From assembly GCF_002024165.1 (NCBI RefSeq), contig NZ_MWQN01000002.1, forward strand, positions 1,116,001 to 1,180,000: DNA of 64,000 nt. Direction: 5' to 3'. This document shows, one piece after another, positions 35,671 to 42,976 of this stretch. Below the pieces are notes generated by a model, which did no database searches, was not told where the DNA came from, and was given only the letters and a program-made list of their open reading frames with translations. The DNA comes from Embleya scabrispora (GTDB taxonomy: Bacteria > Actinomycetota > Actinomycetes > Streptomycetales > Streptomycetaceae). Within the stretch, counting starts at the first letter, position 1. Every line of letters starts with the position of its first letter. The translations under genes were made by a program, and so were the position numbers.

Positions 35671-37164
35671 TCAAGCCCGCACCGCCCTCCCCGGCAGTGC
35701 CTCCAGGCACAGCGCCCCGTCCCGCACCACCGGCACGCCGCCGACCAGCACATGTGCGAAGCCCAGCGAAGGGCGTGTGCTGTGTTCGTACGTTGCCCGG
35801 TCGGTGACCGTGTCCGCGTCGAAGACGATCAGGTCGGCGTCGCAGCCCGGTTGCACCCGGCCCTTGCGGCGCATCGCCGGCACGCTGTCCTGGAGGATCC
35901 GCGCGGGCCCGAAGCTGCTTCGGGAGACCGCTTCCAGGAGCGTGAGCGCGCCGAGTTCGCGGACGTAGCGCCGCAGCACCTTCGCGAACGTGCCCGCGGT
36001 GCGCGGGTGCGTGACCGCCGTCGGGGGCAACGGCCAGGCCAGCGGGGCGGGCTCGCCGTTCATCCAGGTCAGCGGCATCGCGTCGGAGCCGACCACGGTC
36101 GAGGGGTGGAGCAGGGCCCGGTCGATCAGGCCCTGTTCGAACGGGTCGGCCTCGTCGAGGAAGTGCGCGATGGCCAGGCCCGACGGGTCCTTGGCGCGCA
36201 CCTCGCGCAGCCGTTCCGCGTTCGCCATGCGCTCGCCGGTGGCGGCGTAGACGATGCCGTCGGGGGTGATGCCGGTGGCGCCGAGCAGCTCGGGCGCGAG
36301 GAAGGCGGCGCCGATGGCGGTCATGCCCGCGCCGTACGGGTAGGCCTCGGTGGAGATCCGGCCGCCCTCGGCGCGGGTGTCGTCCATCAGCTGCATGACC
36401 CTGTCGCTGTGCAGCCGCGAGGTCGAGGTGATGTGGCAGAAGTGCGCGTGTACGCCGGTCTCCGCCGCGGCGCGGGCGATCTCCTGCGCGCCGTCGATCG
36501 GGACGTCCGGGGACTGCTCGACCAGGTTCCGGGCGTGCGTGTAGGTGGGGCGGCCCGATTCGGCGGCCAGGCGGGAGACGGCCAGGTACTCCTCCGGCCT
36601 GACCCGCGGCGCGTAGCCGACGACGACGCCGATCCCGAGGGCGCCGGCGGCCAGGTCGAGGCGCAGGAGTTCGAGCATCTCGTCGACCTGGGTCCCGGTG
36701 GCCTCGGCCTGCCAGGCGGGATTGCCGAGCAGGCCGAGGGCGATGTGCATGCCGCCGCCGTGCGGGAGGCCGCCGACGGCCGCCATCCGGGCCTGACACC
36801 ACGACGCGGAGAAGCCGTAGTTGAGCGGTCGGCCCTCGGCGGCGGCCTGGCGATAGCCCTCGTCGACGGGCGAGAGGCCGGCTTCGAGGTCGAGCGCGGT
36901 GGTGACGCCGTCCATGGCCTGGAGCCGGTGGCCGGCCACGTCGTGCGAGTGGCTGTGCATGTCGATGAAGCCGGGCGCGACCACGAGGCCGCGCACGTCG
37001 ATCGTGCGCCGGCCGACCAGCGGGCGCGCGGACACGGCGGTGATGGTGCCGCCGGTCACCCCCACGTCGGCGAGTGCGTCGTGCCCGGTCTCGGGGTCGA
37101 GTACCCGACCACCGCGCAGCACGAGGTCGTGGATCTGGGACGGTGGCCCGGCGGTTCGCGTCAT
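35671..37164 (-). CDS. N-acyl-D-amino-acid deacylase (D-aminoacylase-like amidohydrolase)
   Basis: A 497-residue cytosolic metal-dependent amidohydrolase. DLVLRGGRVLDPETG and the C-terminal ADLIVFDADTVTDRATYE are the composite beta-sandwich halves; the barrel carries the metal ligands GFIDMHSHSHD (HxH), HARNL, HFCHITS and SDAMP. This set matches D-aminoacylases and related dihydroorotase-like enzymes that free D-amino acids from N-acyl forms. The ATG at 37164 is used; a GTG two codons earlier is equivalent. It stands alone between the repeat tract and the ArsR gene. Confidence 0.85.
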   Translation of the reverse strand: MTRTAGPPSQIHDLVLRGGRVLDPETGHDALADVGVTGGTITAVSARPLVGRRTIDVRGLVVAPGFIDMHSHSHDVAGHRLQAMDGVTTALDLEAGLSPVDEGYRQAAAEGRPLNYGFSASWCQARMAAVGGLPHGGGMHIALGLLGNPAWQAEATGTQVDEMLELLRLDLAAGALGIGVVVGYAPRVRPEEYLAVSRLAAESGRPTYTHARNLVEQSPDVPIDGAQEIARAAAETGVHAHFCHITSTSRLHSDRVMQLMDDTRAEGGRISTEAYPYGAGMTAIGAAFLAPELLGATGITPDGIVYAATGERMANAERLREVRAKDPSGLAIAHFLDEADPFEQGLIDRALLHPSTVVGSDAMPLTWMNGEPAPLAWPLPPTAVTHPRTAGTFAKVLRRYVRELGALTLLEAVSRSSFGPARILQDSVPAMRRKGRVQPGCDADLIVFDADTVTDRATYEHSTRPSLGFAHVLVGGVPVVRDGALCLEALPGRAVRA

Positions 37165-37343
37165 GGCCACACGCTAGGAAGCCACCGGGTGCGGGGCGTT
37201 GTCCACCACGCCGAAATCTCCCGCACGGCTTCGTGTCGGAGCACAAGACGGGCCGGGTGGGTGGACCGTCGGGCTTGGGGCCCGTCCGGTCGGATGAGAC
37301 CGTCGAATCGAACGCGACGGTCGCGTGTTCCATTCGGTTGTTC

Positions 37344-37368
37344 GATTCAGTGATTGCTTGATTCAGTG
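37344..37368. promoter_or_regulatory. Direct repeat in the ArsR promoter
   Basis: GATTCAGTG occurs at 37344-37352 and again at 37360-37368, 16 bp apart, in an AT-rich strip 20-45 bp upstream of the ArsR start at 37388. It may be a binding site of that regulator. Evidence is positional only. Confidence 0.4.
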
Positions 37369-37387
37369 CGTGCTGTAACGTCTACGC

Positions 37388-37783
37388 GTGCATACCTACG
37401 AGGAGGACGGGCCGGCCGTCGTGGTGGACGCCGCCGCGCTGGCCCGGGTGGGGACCGCGCTCGCGGACGAGAGCCGGCGCCGGTTGTTGCTGGCGCTGTT
37501 GGCGGCGCCCGCGTACCCGTCGGAACTGGCCGAGCGGCTGGGGCTGACCCGGGGGAACGTGTCCAACCACCTTTCGCGCCTGCGGGACTGCGGGCTGGTC
37601 CGCGCGGTCGCGGTGGGCCGCCGGGTGCGGTACGAGCCGGCCGACCCCAAACTCGCCCACGCCCTCGCCGACCTCGCCGCCCTCCTGCCTCCGGCGGGCC
37701 GCGACGGGGGAGAGGCCAACCGGAATCGTGCGATCGGCGATGCCGACGACGCGGCGATACCCGCGGGGGTGCTCCGTGGGTGA
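37388..37783 (+). CDS. ArsR-family winged-helix regulator
   Basis: A 131-residue ArsR-type repressor: LADESRRRLLLALLAAPAYP, SELAERLGLTRGNVSNHLSR, LRDCGLVRAVAVGRRVRYEP. The alpha3 position has none of the ELCVCD cysteines of arsenic/cadmium sensors; a single DCGLV cysteine lies at the end of the recognition helix, where CmtR-type sensors also have one, so the ligand is open. A Gly/Asp/Ala-rich tail follows residue 100. The GTG start at 37388 gives a family-length protein. No metal transporter is adjacent; the genes downstream are a small coupled frame and lnt. Confidence 0.82.
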   Translation: MHTYEEDGPAVVVDAAALARVGTALADESRRRLLLALLAAPAYPSELAERLGLTRGNVSNHLSRLRDCGLVRAVAVGRRVRYEPADPKLAHALADLAALLPPAGRDGGEANRNRAIGDADDAAIPAGVLRG

Positions 37784-38000
37784 GATCCGCGCCGGGAGTG
37801 CGCGCCGGGACTCCTCCGGTCGGGATGCTCCCCGCCGGGCCTCCTCCCGCCCGGGGTCGTTCCCGGTCGGCGCCCCCTCCGCACAGGTTCCGGGCTTGCT
37901 CGGCGCGGATCTCGTCGTCGGTCGGCCCGCCTGCCCGATTGTTCAGTTCGTCCCGCGGATCGCCCTACGCGCCGCCCCGAGTTCAGCCGAGGAGACGCCG

Positions 38001-38117
38001 ATGCCGGTTCCGGTCGGGAAGGTTCCGTTGCCCGTGTTCGTCGAAGGTCTCGACGACGGACGGTCGTTGGTCGCGGCTGTCGGGTGCCCGCGGTCGCGGG
38101 GCGGGTGGGCCGCGTGA
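38001..38117 (+). CDS. Small 38-residue frame coupled to lnt
   Basis: A 38-residue frame (MPVPVGKVPLPVFVEGLDDG and onward) begins at ATG 38001 behind an excellent GAGGAG 6 nt upstream. It stops at 38117, overlapping the GTG start of the lnt gene in a GTGA four-base overlap. lnt itself has a poor ribosome site, so this frame could feed ribosomes to it. The peptide is otherwise unremarkable. Confidence 0.5.
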   Translation: MPVPVGKVPLPVFVEGLDDGRSLVAAVGCPRSRGGWAA

Positions 38118-39793
38118 CGGCGGTGGCGGTCCAGGTGCGGCGGAGGTTGCGAACCTGGGCCGGGGCGATCATGGCGGCCTCCGGTGGGCTGTTGCTCGCG
38201 CTCGCGTTTCCGCCGGTCGGGTGGTGGCCCACCGCGGCCGTCGGGCCGGCGCTGTTGTTGGCCGCCATTCGCCATCGGCGGGCCAAGGTGGCGTTCCGGC
38301 TCGGGACGCTGTTCGGGCTGACGTTCTTCGTTCCGCTGCTGTGGTGGCTGACCAACCTGGGCGTGCTGCCGTGGCTGGCGCTGAGCGTGGCCCAGGCGTT
38401 GTTGCTCGGGCTGCTGTGCTGCGCCGTGCCGGCCTTCGCCCGGCTGCCCGGATGGCCGCTGTGGGCGGCCTGCTGGTGGGTGACCACGGAGGCGGTGCGC
38501 TCGCGGGTCCCGCTCGGCGGCTTTCCGTGGGGGCGGCTCGGCTTCAGTCAGGCCGACGCGCCGACCCTGGGCTGGGCGTCCGTGGCCGGCGCCCCCGGCG
38601 TGAGTGCCGTCGTCGCGCTGACCGCCGCCTTCCTGGCCGCGCTGCTCACCGCGCCCCGCGCGCACCGCGTCCGGTTCGGCGCGGGCCTCGTGGTGGCCGG
38701 CACGCTCGCGTCCGGCGGGGTGTTCCTGCTGCCGAGTACGCACGGCGAGCACACCGCGAAGGTGGCCGTCGTCCAGGGCAACGTGCCGCGCGCCCGCAAC
38801 ATGGAGGAGCAGGCCCGGGTCCAGCAGGTCGCGGAGAACCACATCGCCGCCACCCGCGAGCTGGCCCGCGACATCAAGCTCGGCAAGGCCCCCCAGCCCG
38901 ACCTGGTCCTGTGGCCCGAGAACGCCACCGACCGCGACCCGCGCACCGACGTCGGCCTGCGCGAGGGCATCTCGCTCGCCGCCCGCGAGGTCGGCGCGCC
39001 GATCGTGGTGGGCGCCATCCTCGACGCCTCCCACGACCGGATCCGCAACACCAGCCTGCTGTGGTTCCCCGACACCGGCCCGGGCCGCTACTACGCGAAG
39101 CAGCAACTGGTGCCGTTCGGCGAGTACATCCCGCTGCGCGACCTGATCGGTGGTCTGGGCGACCTCCAACTGATCCCGCGCGACTTCGTCGCCGGCTCCG
39201 GACCGGTGCGCCTGGACGTCGGCCCGATCCACCTGGCCTCCTCGATCTGCTACGAGGTCGCCTACGACGGCCAGGTCCGCGGCGCGGTCCGCACCGGCGC
39301 CAACCTCCTCGCCGTACCCACCAACAACGCCACCTACATGCGCAACGGCAGCCTCGCCGAGCCGAAGCAGCAGTTGGCCATGTCCCGGCTGCGCGCCGTC
39401 GAACACGGCCGGTCCGTACTGGTCGCCTCCACCACCGGGATCAGCGCGGTCATCGCTCCCGACGGCACGATCGTGAAGTCCACCGAGCCGTGGACGCGCA
39501 AGGTGCTGAACGCGACCGTGCCGCTGCGCAGCGAGACCACCCTGGCCACCCGCCTGGGCGAACTGCCCGAGGGCGGGCTGGTGTTGATCGCCGTGGCGGC
39601 GATGGCCGAGGGCATCCGCCGCACCCGGCGCGACCGGCGCGACGCGACTCCCGCGGCGGCGACCGCCGGCGACGCCGCTCCGGCGGCGGGCGTCGGCGCC
39701 GATTCGGCGAGCGCCCCCGCGACGGTGCCCGCGAGCGACACCGCGTCGGTCCCCTCCGCCGCCGCCCCGGAAGGTGCGGCCGGGGAGCGCTGA
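38114..39793 (+). CDS. lnt: Apolipoprotein N-acyltransferase
   Basis: A 559-residue membrane enzyme adding the third acyl chain to the N-terminal cysteine of lipoproteins. Six or so membrane helices (20-210) precede a nitrilase-like periplasmic domain with the triad Glu269 (VLWPENAT), Lys329 (YYAKQQLVPFGEYIP) and Cys379 (ASSICYEVAY); FGEYIPLRD is also a family mark. The C-terminus ends in an Ala/Thr/Pro-rich tail. The GTG at 38114 is chosen because it overlaps the preceding small frame (GTGA); a GTG at 38084 is the alternative. Actinomycetes commonly encode lnt. Confidence 0.92.
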   Translation: MTAVAVQVRRRLRTWAGAIMAASGGLLLALAFPPVGWWPTAAVGPALLLAAIRHRRAKVAFRLGTLFGLTFFVPLLWWLTNLGVLPWLALSVAQALLLGLLCCAVPAFARLPGWPLWAACWWVTTEAVRSRVPLGGFPWGRLGFSQADAPTLGWASVAGAPGVSAVVALTAAFLAALLTAPRAHRVRFGAGLVVAGTLASGGVFLLPSTHGEHTAKVAVVQGNVPRARNMEEQARVQQVAENHIAATRELARDIKLGKAPQPDLVLWPENATDRDPRTDVGLREGISLAAREVGAPIVVGAILDASHDRIRNTSLLWFPDTGPGRYYAKQQLVPFGEYIPLRDLIGGLGDLQLIPRDFVAGSGPVRLDVGPIHLASSICYEVAYDGQVRGAVRTGANLLAVPTNNATYMRNGSLAEPKQQLAMSRLRAVEHGRSVLVASTTGISAVIAPDGTIVKSTEPWTRKVLNATVPLRSETTLATRLGELPEGGLVLIAVAAMAEGIRRTRRDRRDATPAAATAGDAAPAAGVGADSASAPATVPASDTASVPSAAAPEGAAGER

Positions 39794-39819
39794 ACCGCCG
39801 ACGGCGCGGGGCGGGCGGC

Positions 39820-39841
39820 CTCGGTACGAAGGAGTACCGAG
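39820..39841. terminator. Hairpin between convergent genes
   Basis: CTCGGTAC (39820-39827) pairs perfectly with GTACCGAG (39834-39841) around a 6-nt loop, with further G/C complementarity outside. It lies in the 81-bp gap between the ends of lnt and the lamin-tail gene. Confidence 0.65.
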
Positions 39842-39874
39842 AGACCACCCGCTCCGCGCCGCGTCCCGCGTCCG

Positions 39875-41302
39875 CTACGGCGTGCAGTTCAGCGTGCCCG
39901 CCCGCAGTGCGTGGCCGCCGTCGTTGTCGTCGTCGGCCCAGACGACCGGCTTGCGGCCGGACACGCAGGCCGTCTGCGGGGCGATGGCGAAGCCCTCGTT
40001 GTTGTGGTTCGACAACCCTGTGGGGCGGTTGTACCGGGCGGTTATCGCGAACCGGCCCTGGGCGTCGATGCCGAGGGTGGTGCTGCGGCCCTGGCAGGTG
40101 TTGTCGCAGACCGCCCACAGCCGACCGGTCGCCGGCTCGAACTGCAGCTCCATCACCGCCGGGAAGCCGCTCGCGAAGCCGGCGACGCGGTGGTATCCGC
40201 CGCCGGTCCGGTCGAGCGCGTAGGCGTACACCGTGCCGTTGGCCTCCAGGCCGACGAAGAACAACCCGCTGCCGTGGTCGGGGTAGGCGGCCGGATCGTA
40301 GGCCACGCCCGTGTGTTCGTCCCGGAAGCCGTGTCCGGTGAGGAAGGTGTCGGGGATCCAGGTGATGCCCTCCAGGCCGCTGTTGGCCTCCACCGCGGGC
40401 AGGTCGGCGGTCAGGTTCCACTCGGCGGTCGCGTTCAGTGCGCCGGCCGTCGAGGAGGTGTCGAAGCGGACGATCCTCGGCAGGCTGACGTTGCCGTCGT
40501 CGTTGTCGCGTTCGGTGGCGACGAACAGCCCGTCGGGGGTGAAGGTCACACCCTCCGCGTCGGGATCGCCGGTGCCGTTGCGGTAGTTCAGCGCCTTGCC
40601 CGAGGCCCAGCCGCCGGTCGGATCCGGGCGCCACTTGCCGCCGGTGTCCGGCACGAGGCGGTACAGCGTGCCCGGTCCGTTCTTCACCGCCCACAACACG
40701 CCGGCGTCCTGGAAGGAGAGGCCGCTGAGGTTGGTGCCGAACACGTTCGAGCCGTCGGCGACGGTGACGGTGCTGCCGCCGGGCCAAGTGGCCCACGAGG
40801 TGGGGCACGCGTTCGGCGCGCCCTTGGTCGGCGCGGCGGTGGTGGTGAACGAGCCGGTGCCGTCGGCGCAGCGGCCGTATGTCGTGGTGGCGTGCGTGGT
40901 CCACTTGTACGAGTCGACGAGGGTGGTGCCGCCGGGCCCGAACAGCCGGGCCGAGTCGGAACCGCCGAGACCGAAGGACGACTCGACGTCGAGTGCCAGG
41001 TAGCCGCCGGCGGGCAGCGAGGTACCGGCGGCGATCGGGTAGGCATGCGCGTCGTCGTTGTCCTTGACGACCCACCCGGACAGGTCCGCCGCGGCCGAGC
41101 CGGTGTTGACCAACTCGACCCAGTCGCCCGGGGTTCCGTCACTCGACTCGACCTCGTTGATCCGCACGGCGGCCTGCCCGGCGGCCGGTGTCTGCGGCTG
41201 TGTCCGCGCGTGTGCGGACGCCGGCGCGCCCGAGAGTCCGAGGGCGATGAACGACAGTGCGGCGACGACGAGTTGCACTCTTCCAGGCAAACGCTTTCGC
41301 AC
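39875..41302 (-). CDS. Secreted lamin-tail-domain protein with beta-propeller/esterase-like region
   Basis: A 475-residue exported protein. The Sec signal peptide (VRKRLPGRVQLVVAALSFIA) ends near PASAHA. Residues about 45-150 form a lamin-tail/LTD domain (VRINEVESSDGTPGDWVELV, NTGSAAADLSGWVVKDND). The rest is a WD-like or SdiA-regulated/esterase-like-phytase propeller with repeats such as AEGVTFTPDGLFVATERDND, GLEGITWIPDTFLTG and NHNNEGFAIAP. Its combination of LTD and propeller is common among secreted actinomycete proteins; the substrate is unknown. The GTG at 41302 is set by AGGA 9 nt upstream. Confidence 0.8.
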   Translation of the reverse strand: MRKRLPGRVQLVVAALSFIALGLSGAPASAHARTQPQTPAAGQAAVRINEVESSDGTPGDWVELVNTGSAAADLSGWVVKDNDDAHAYPIAAGTSLPAGGYLALDVESSFGLGGSDSARLFGPGGTTLVDSYKWTTHATTTYGRCADGTGSFTTTAAPTKGAPNACPTSWATWPGGSTVTVADGSNVFGTNLSGLSFQDAGVLWAVKNGPGTLYRLVPDTGGKWRPDPTGGWASGKALNYRNGTGDPDAEGVTFTPDGLFVATERDNDDGNVSLPRIVRFDTSSTAGALNATAEWNLTADLPAVEANSGLEGITWIPDTFLTGHGFRDEHTGVAYDPAAYPDHGSGLFFVGLEANGTVYAYALDRTGGGYHRVAGFASGFPAVMELQFEPATGRLWAVCDNTCQGRSTTLGIDAQGRFAITARYNRPTGLSNHNNEGFAIAPQTACVSGRKPVVWADDDNDGGHALRAGTLNCTP

Positions 41303-41635
41303 GATGGCCAGTCCTTTGCTCGGGGATCGGCGGCGAGCGGCGCACTCGCCCTCGGATCGAAGCATGGGGCACACCGACGGCGCCACGCTGAACACCTCAC
41401 GAACGCCGTGCGAAGCACACCGGGCGGGCGTCCGGTGCGGCGGGGTCCGGGGCGGGTCCGCGTGCGCCCGGCCCGTCCGTCACAAAACGGTGGCCTGGTT
41501 CGTCATAACGGTGATGGAGCGGGACCGCCCGGGCGTGGGGATGCACCCGGGCGGGCACGTCCCGGTCCGTTCCGATGGCCGACCACACCCGCCCGCCCCG
41601 GCGCCCGTCCGGGCGTCGACCCCGAGGAATCGATC

Positions 41636-41701
41636 ATGCAGCTCACGACGCATCTCGCGACGCATCTCGCGACGCATCTCGCGACGAATCGACCACGATG
41701 A
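41636..41701 (+). CDS. Possible 21-residue repeat-encoded leader peptide
   Basis: ATG 41636 starts MQLTTHLATHLATHLATNRP, behind GAGGA 7 nt upstream. It is built on a 12-bp tandem repeat. Its TGA (41699-41701) overlaps the ATG at 41698 of the Cse2-like gene in an ATGA overlap. The Cse2 gene has no ribosome site of its own, so this leader may be how it is translated. Confidence 0.45.
   Translation: MQLTTHLATHLATHLATNRPR
41646..41681 (+). repeat. 12-bp tandem repeat ahead of the Cse2-like gene
   Basis: CGACGCATCTCG is present three times in perfect tandem (41646-41657, 41658-41669, 41670-41681), with a partial fourth copy. A change in copy number would keep frame. Confidence 0.85.
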
Positions 41702-42279
41702 CCGCGCCGCCGATACCGCGCGTCTCCGCGTATTGGGCGCCGTGGGAGCACGCGTTGCACACGTTCCTGGCGCGGGTCCACGGCGATCGCCGGTTGGCCG
41801 CCCGATTCCTGCCGGCCGCGACGACCGACCCGCCCGTGTCCGCCGTGGAGGCGATCACCGCCCACCTGCCCGTCACCCTCGAACGCCGCCTGGCCGCCCG
41901 GGCCGTGCGGCACGCGGTGGCGCTGTACGCGGCGCACCAGGGCTCCCTCACCGGCGGCCTGCACCGCCCGGACGGCACCTCGATCGGCGCCGCCTGCCGG
42001 GACCTGGCCCGACTGATCGCACCCGACCACACCCTGGTGCAACGCCGCGAACGCACCCGCTTCGACGGCGCGGTCGAGGCCGAGACCCTGGACGAACTGT
42101 CCACCCGCCTGCACCCGTTGATGGCCGACCTGGGCCGCCGCCGGATCGCCTTGGACCACGTGCGCCTGGCCAAGGACCTCCTGTGGTGGGAAACCCCGGT
42201 CGGCCGCCGCTACACCCGAAACCGCTGGGAGGAGGACTTCCACGACCTGACCCCCCAACTACCGCACCACGACGGCTGA
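41698..42279 (+). CDS. Orphan Cse2/CasB-like protein (type I-E CRISPR Cascade small subunit)
   Basis: A 193-residue helical protein. Aligned by eye with Thermus Cse2, it shares the features of the family: WEHALHTFLARVHGDRRLAA, RHAVALYAAHQ for Cse2 VAALYALKDG, the GTSIGAACRDLARL segment, VQRRERTRFDGAVEAETLDE, IALDHVRLAKDLLWW for IDFARLLDDLLRW, and GRRYTRNRWEEDFH at the C-terminus for HVQARWAREYY. In Cascade this subunit dimerises along the crRNA backbone and holds the non-target DNA strand. No cas8/7/5/6, cas3, cas1/2 or repeat array is in the window, so it is an orphan. The start follows an upstream leader frame; an alternative in-frame ATG is at 41575. Confidence 0.75.
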   Translation: MTAPPIPRVSAYWAPWEHALHTFLARVHGDRRLAARFLPAATTDPPVSAVEAITAHLPVTLERRLAARAVRHAVALYAAHQGSLTGGLHRPDGTSIGAACRDLARLIAPDHTLVQRRERTRFDGAVEAETLDELSTRLHPLMADLGRRRIALDHVRLAKDLLWWETPVGRRYTRNRWEEDFHDLTPQLPHHDG

Positions 42280-42370
42280 TTGATGTCACGCCACCCCGGC
42301 CCGCCGACTCGTGGGCCGGCCGGTCGACTTCCGGGTCCGGTGTCCGGGAGGCCGCCGGCATGATCGGGGC

Positions 42371-42901
42371 ATGACTGTGATCGAGATCGTGCAGGGTGAC
42401 ATCACGCGCCAGGACACGGACGCCATCGTGACCGCCGCGAACGAGTCGTTGCTGGGCGGCGGCGGCGTGGACGGGGCGATCCACCGTGCGGCGGGTCGAC
42501 GGCTCGCGGCGGCGGGGGCCGAGATCGGGCCGTGCGATCCGGGCGACGCGATGGCGACGCCGGCCTTCGACCTGGATCCGCCGGTGCGTCACGTGATCCA
42601 CACCGTGGGGCCGGTCTGGGAGGGGGGTGACTTCGGCGAGGCCGAGGTGTTGGGGTCCTGCTATCGGCGTTGCCTGGAGGTTGCGGATGAACTGGGGGTG
42701 CGGAGCCTGGCGTTTCCGGCGATCGCCACCGGCGTGTACGGATTTCCGGCCGAGGAGGCCGCGCGGATCGCGGTGGCGACGATCGTGGGGACGTCCAGCG
42801 CTGTCGAGCGGGTACGCCTGGTGGCGTTCGATCGGGAAGGGCGGGACGCGCTGGAGGAAGCGCTCGCCTCGGTCGGCGAAGGGTCCGCGGTCACCTCGTG
42901 A
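42371..42901 (+). CDS. Macrodomain protein, probable O-acetyl-ADP-ribose deacetylase
   Basis: A 176-residue MacroD-type domain that would hydrolyse ADP-ribose esters. Its ADP-ribose-binding sites are clear: IEIVQGDIT, VTAANESLLGGGGVDGAIHR (the substrate loop with catalytic Asn/Asp), RHVIHTVGPVW and SLAFPAIATGVYGFPAEEA. The ATG at 42371 follows a purine-rich CGGGGC. It lies 92 bp after the Cse2-like gene on the same strand. It may act on metabolic O-acetyl-ADP-ribose or on ADP-ribosylated proteins. Confidence 0.9.
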   Translation: MTVIEIVQGDITRQDTDAIVTAANESLLGGGGVDGAIHRAAGRRLAAAGAEIGPCDPGDAMATPAFDLDPPVRHVIHTVGPVWEGGDFGEAEVLGSCYRRCLEVADELGVRSLAFPAIATGVYGFPAEEAARIAVATIVGTSSAVERVRLVAFDREGRDALEEALASVGEGSAVTS

Positions 42902-42976
42902 GGACTGCCCCGCGGGCGGGCGGCAGCTTGGCGAGGTGCCTCCCGTCGGCATGGGCGCCGGCACGGGCCCCGGGTC

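Noticed and set aside
34699-35753. Open frames on both strands in the repeat tract, with Gly/Ala/Arg/Trp-rich repeats such as AWDARAGTRAW
   Set aside because: All registers are open because the composition lacks stops; no start with ribosome site and no conserved motif supports a protein.
41575-41697. Longer N-terminus for the Cse2-like protein from ATG 41575
   Set aside because: The extension is only the low-complexity translation of the tandem repeat and has no similarity to Cse2; it stays possible but is less likely than the ATG at 41698.
41303-42370. CRISPR array near the Cse2-like gene
   Set aside because: The only repeats are 12-bp units in perfect tandem with no spacers; no array-type repeat-spacer pattern exists here.
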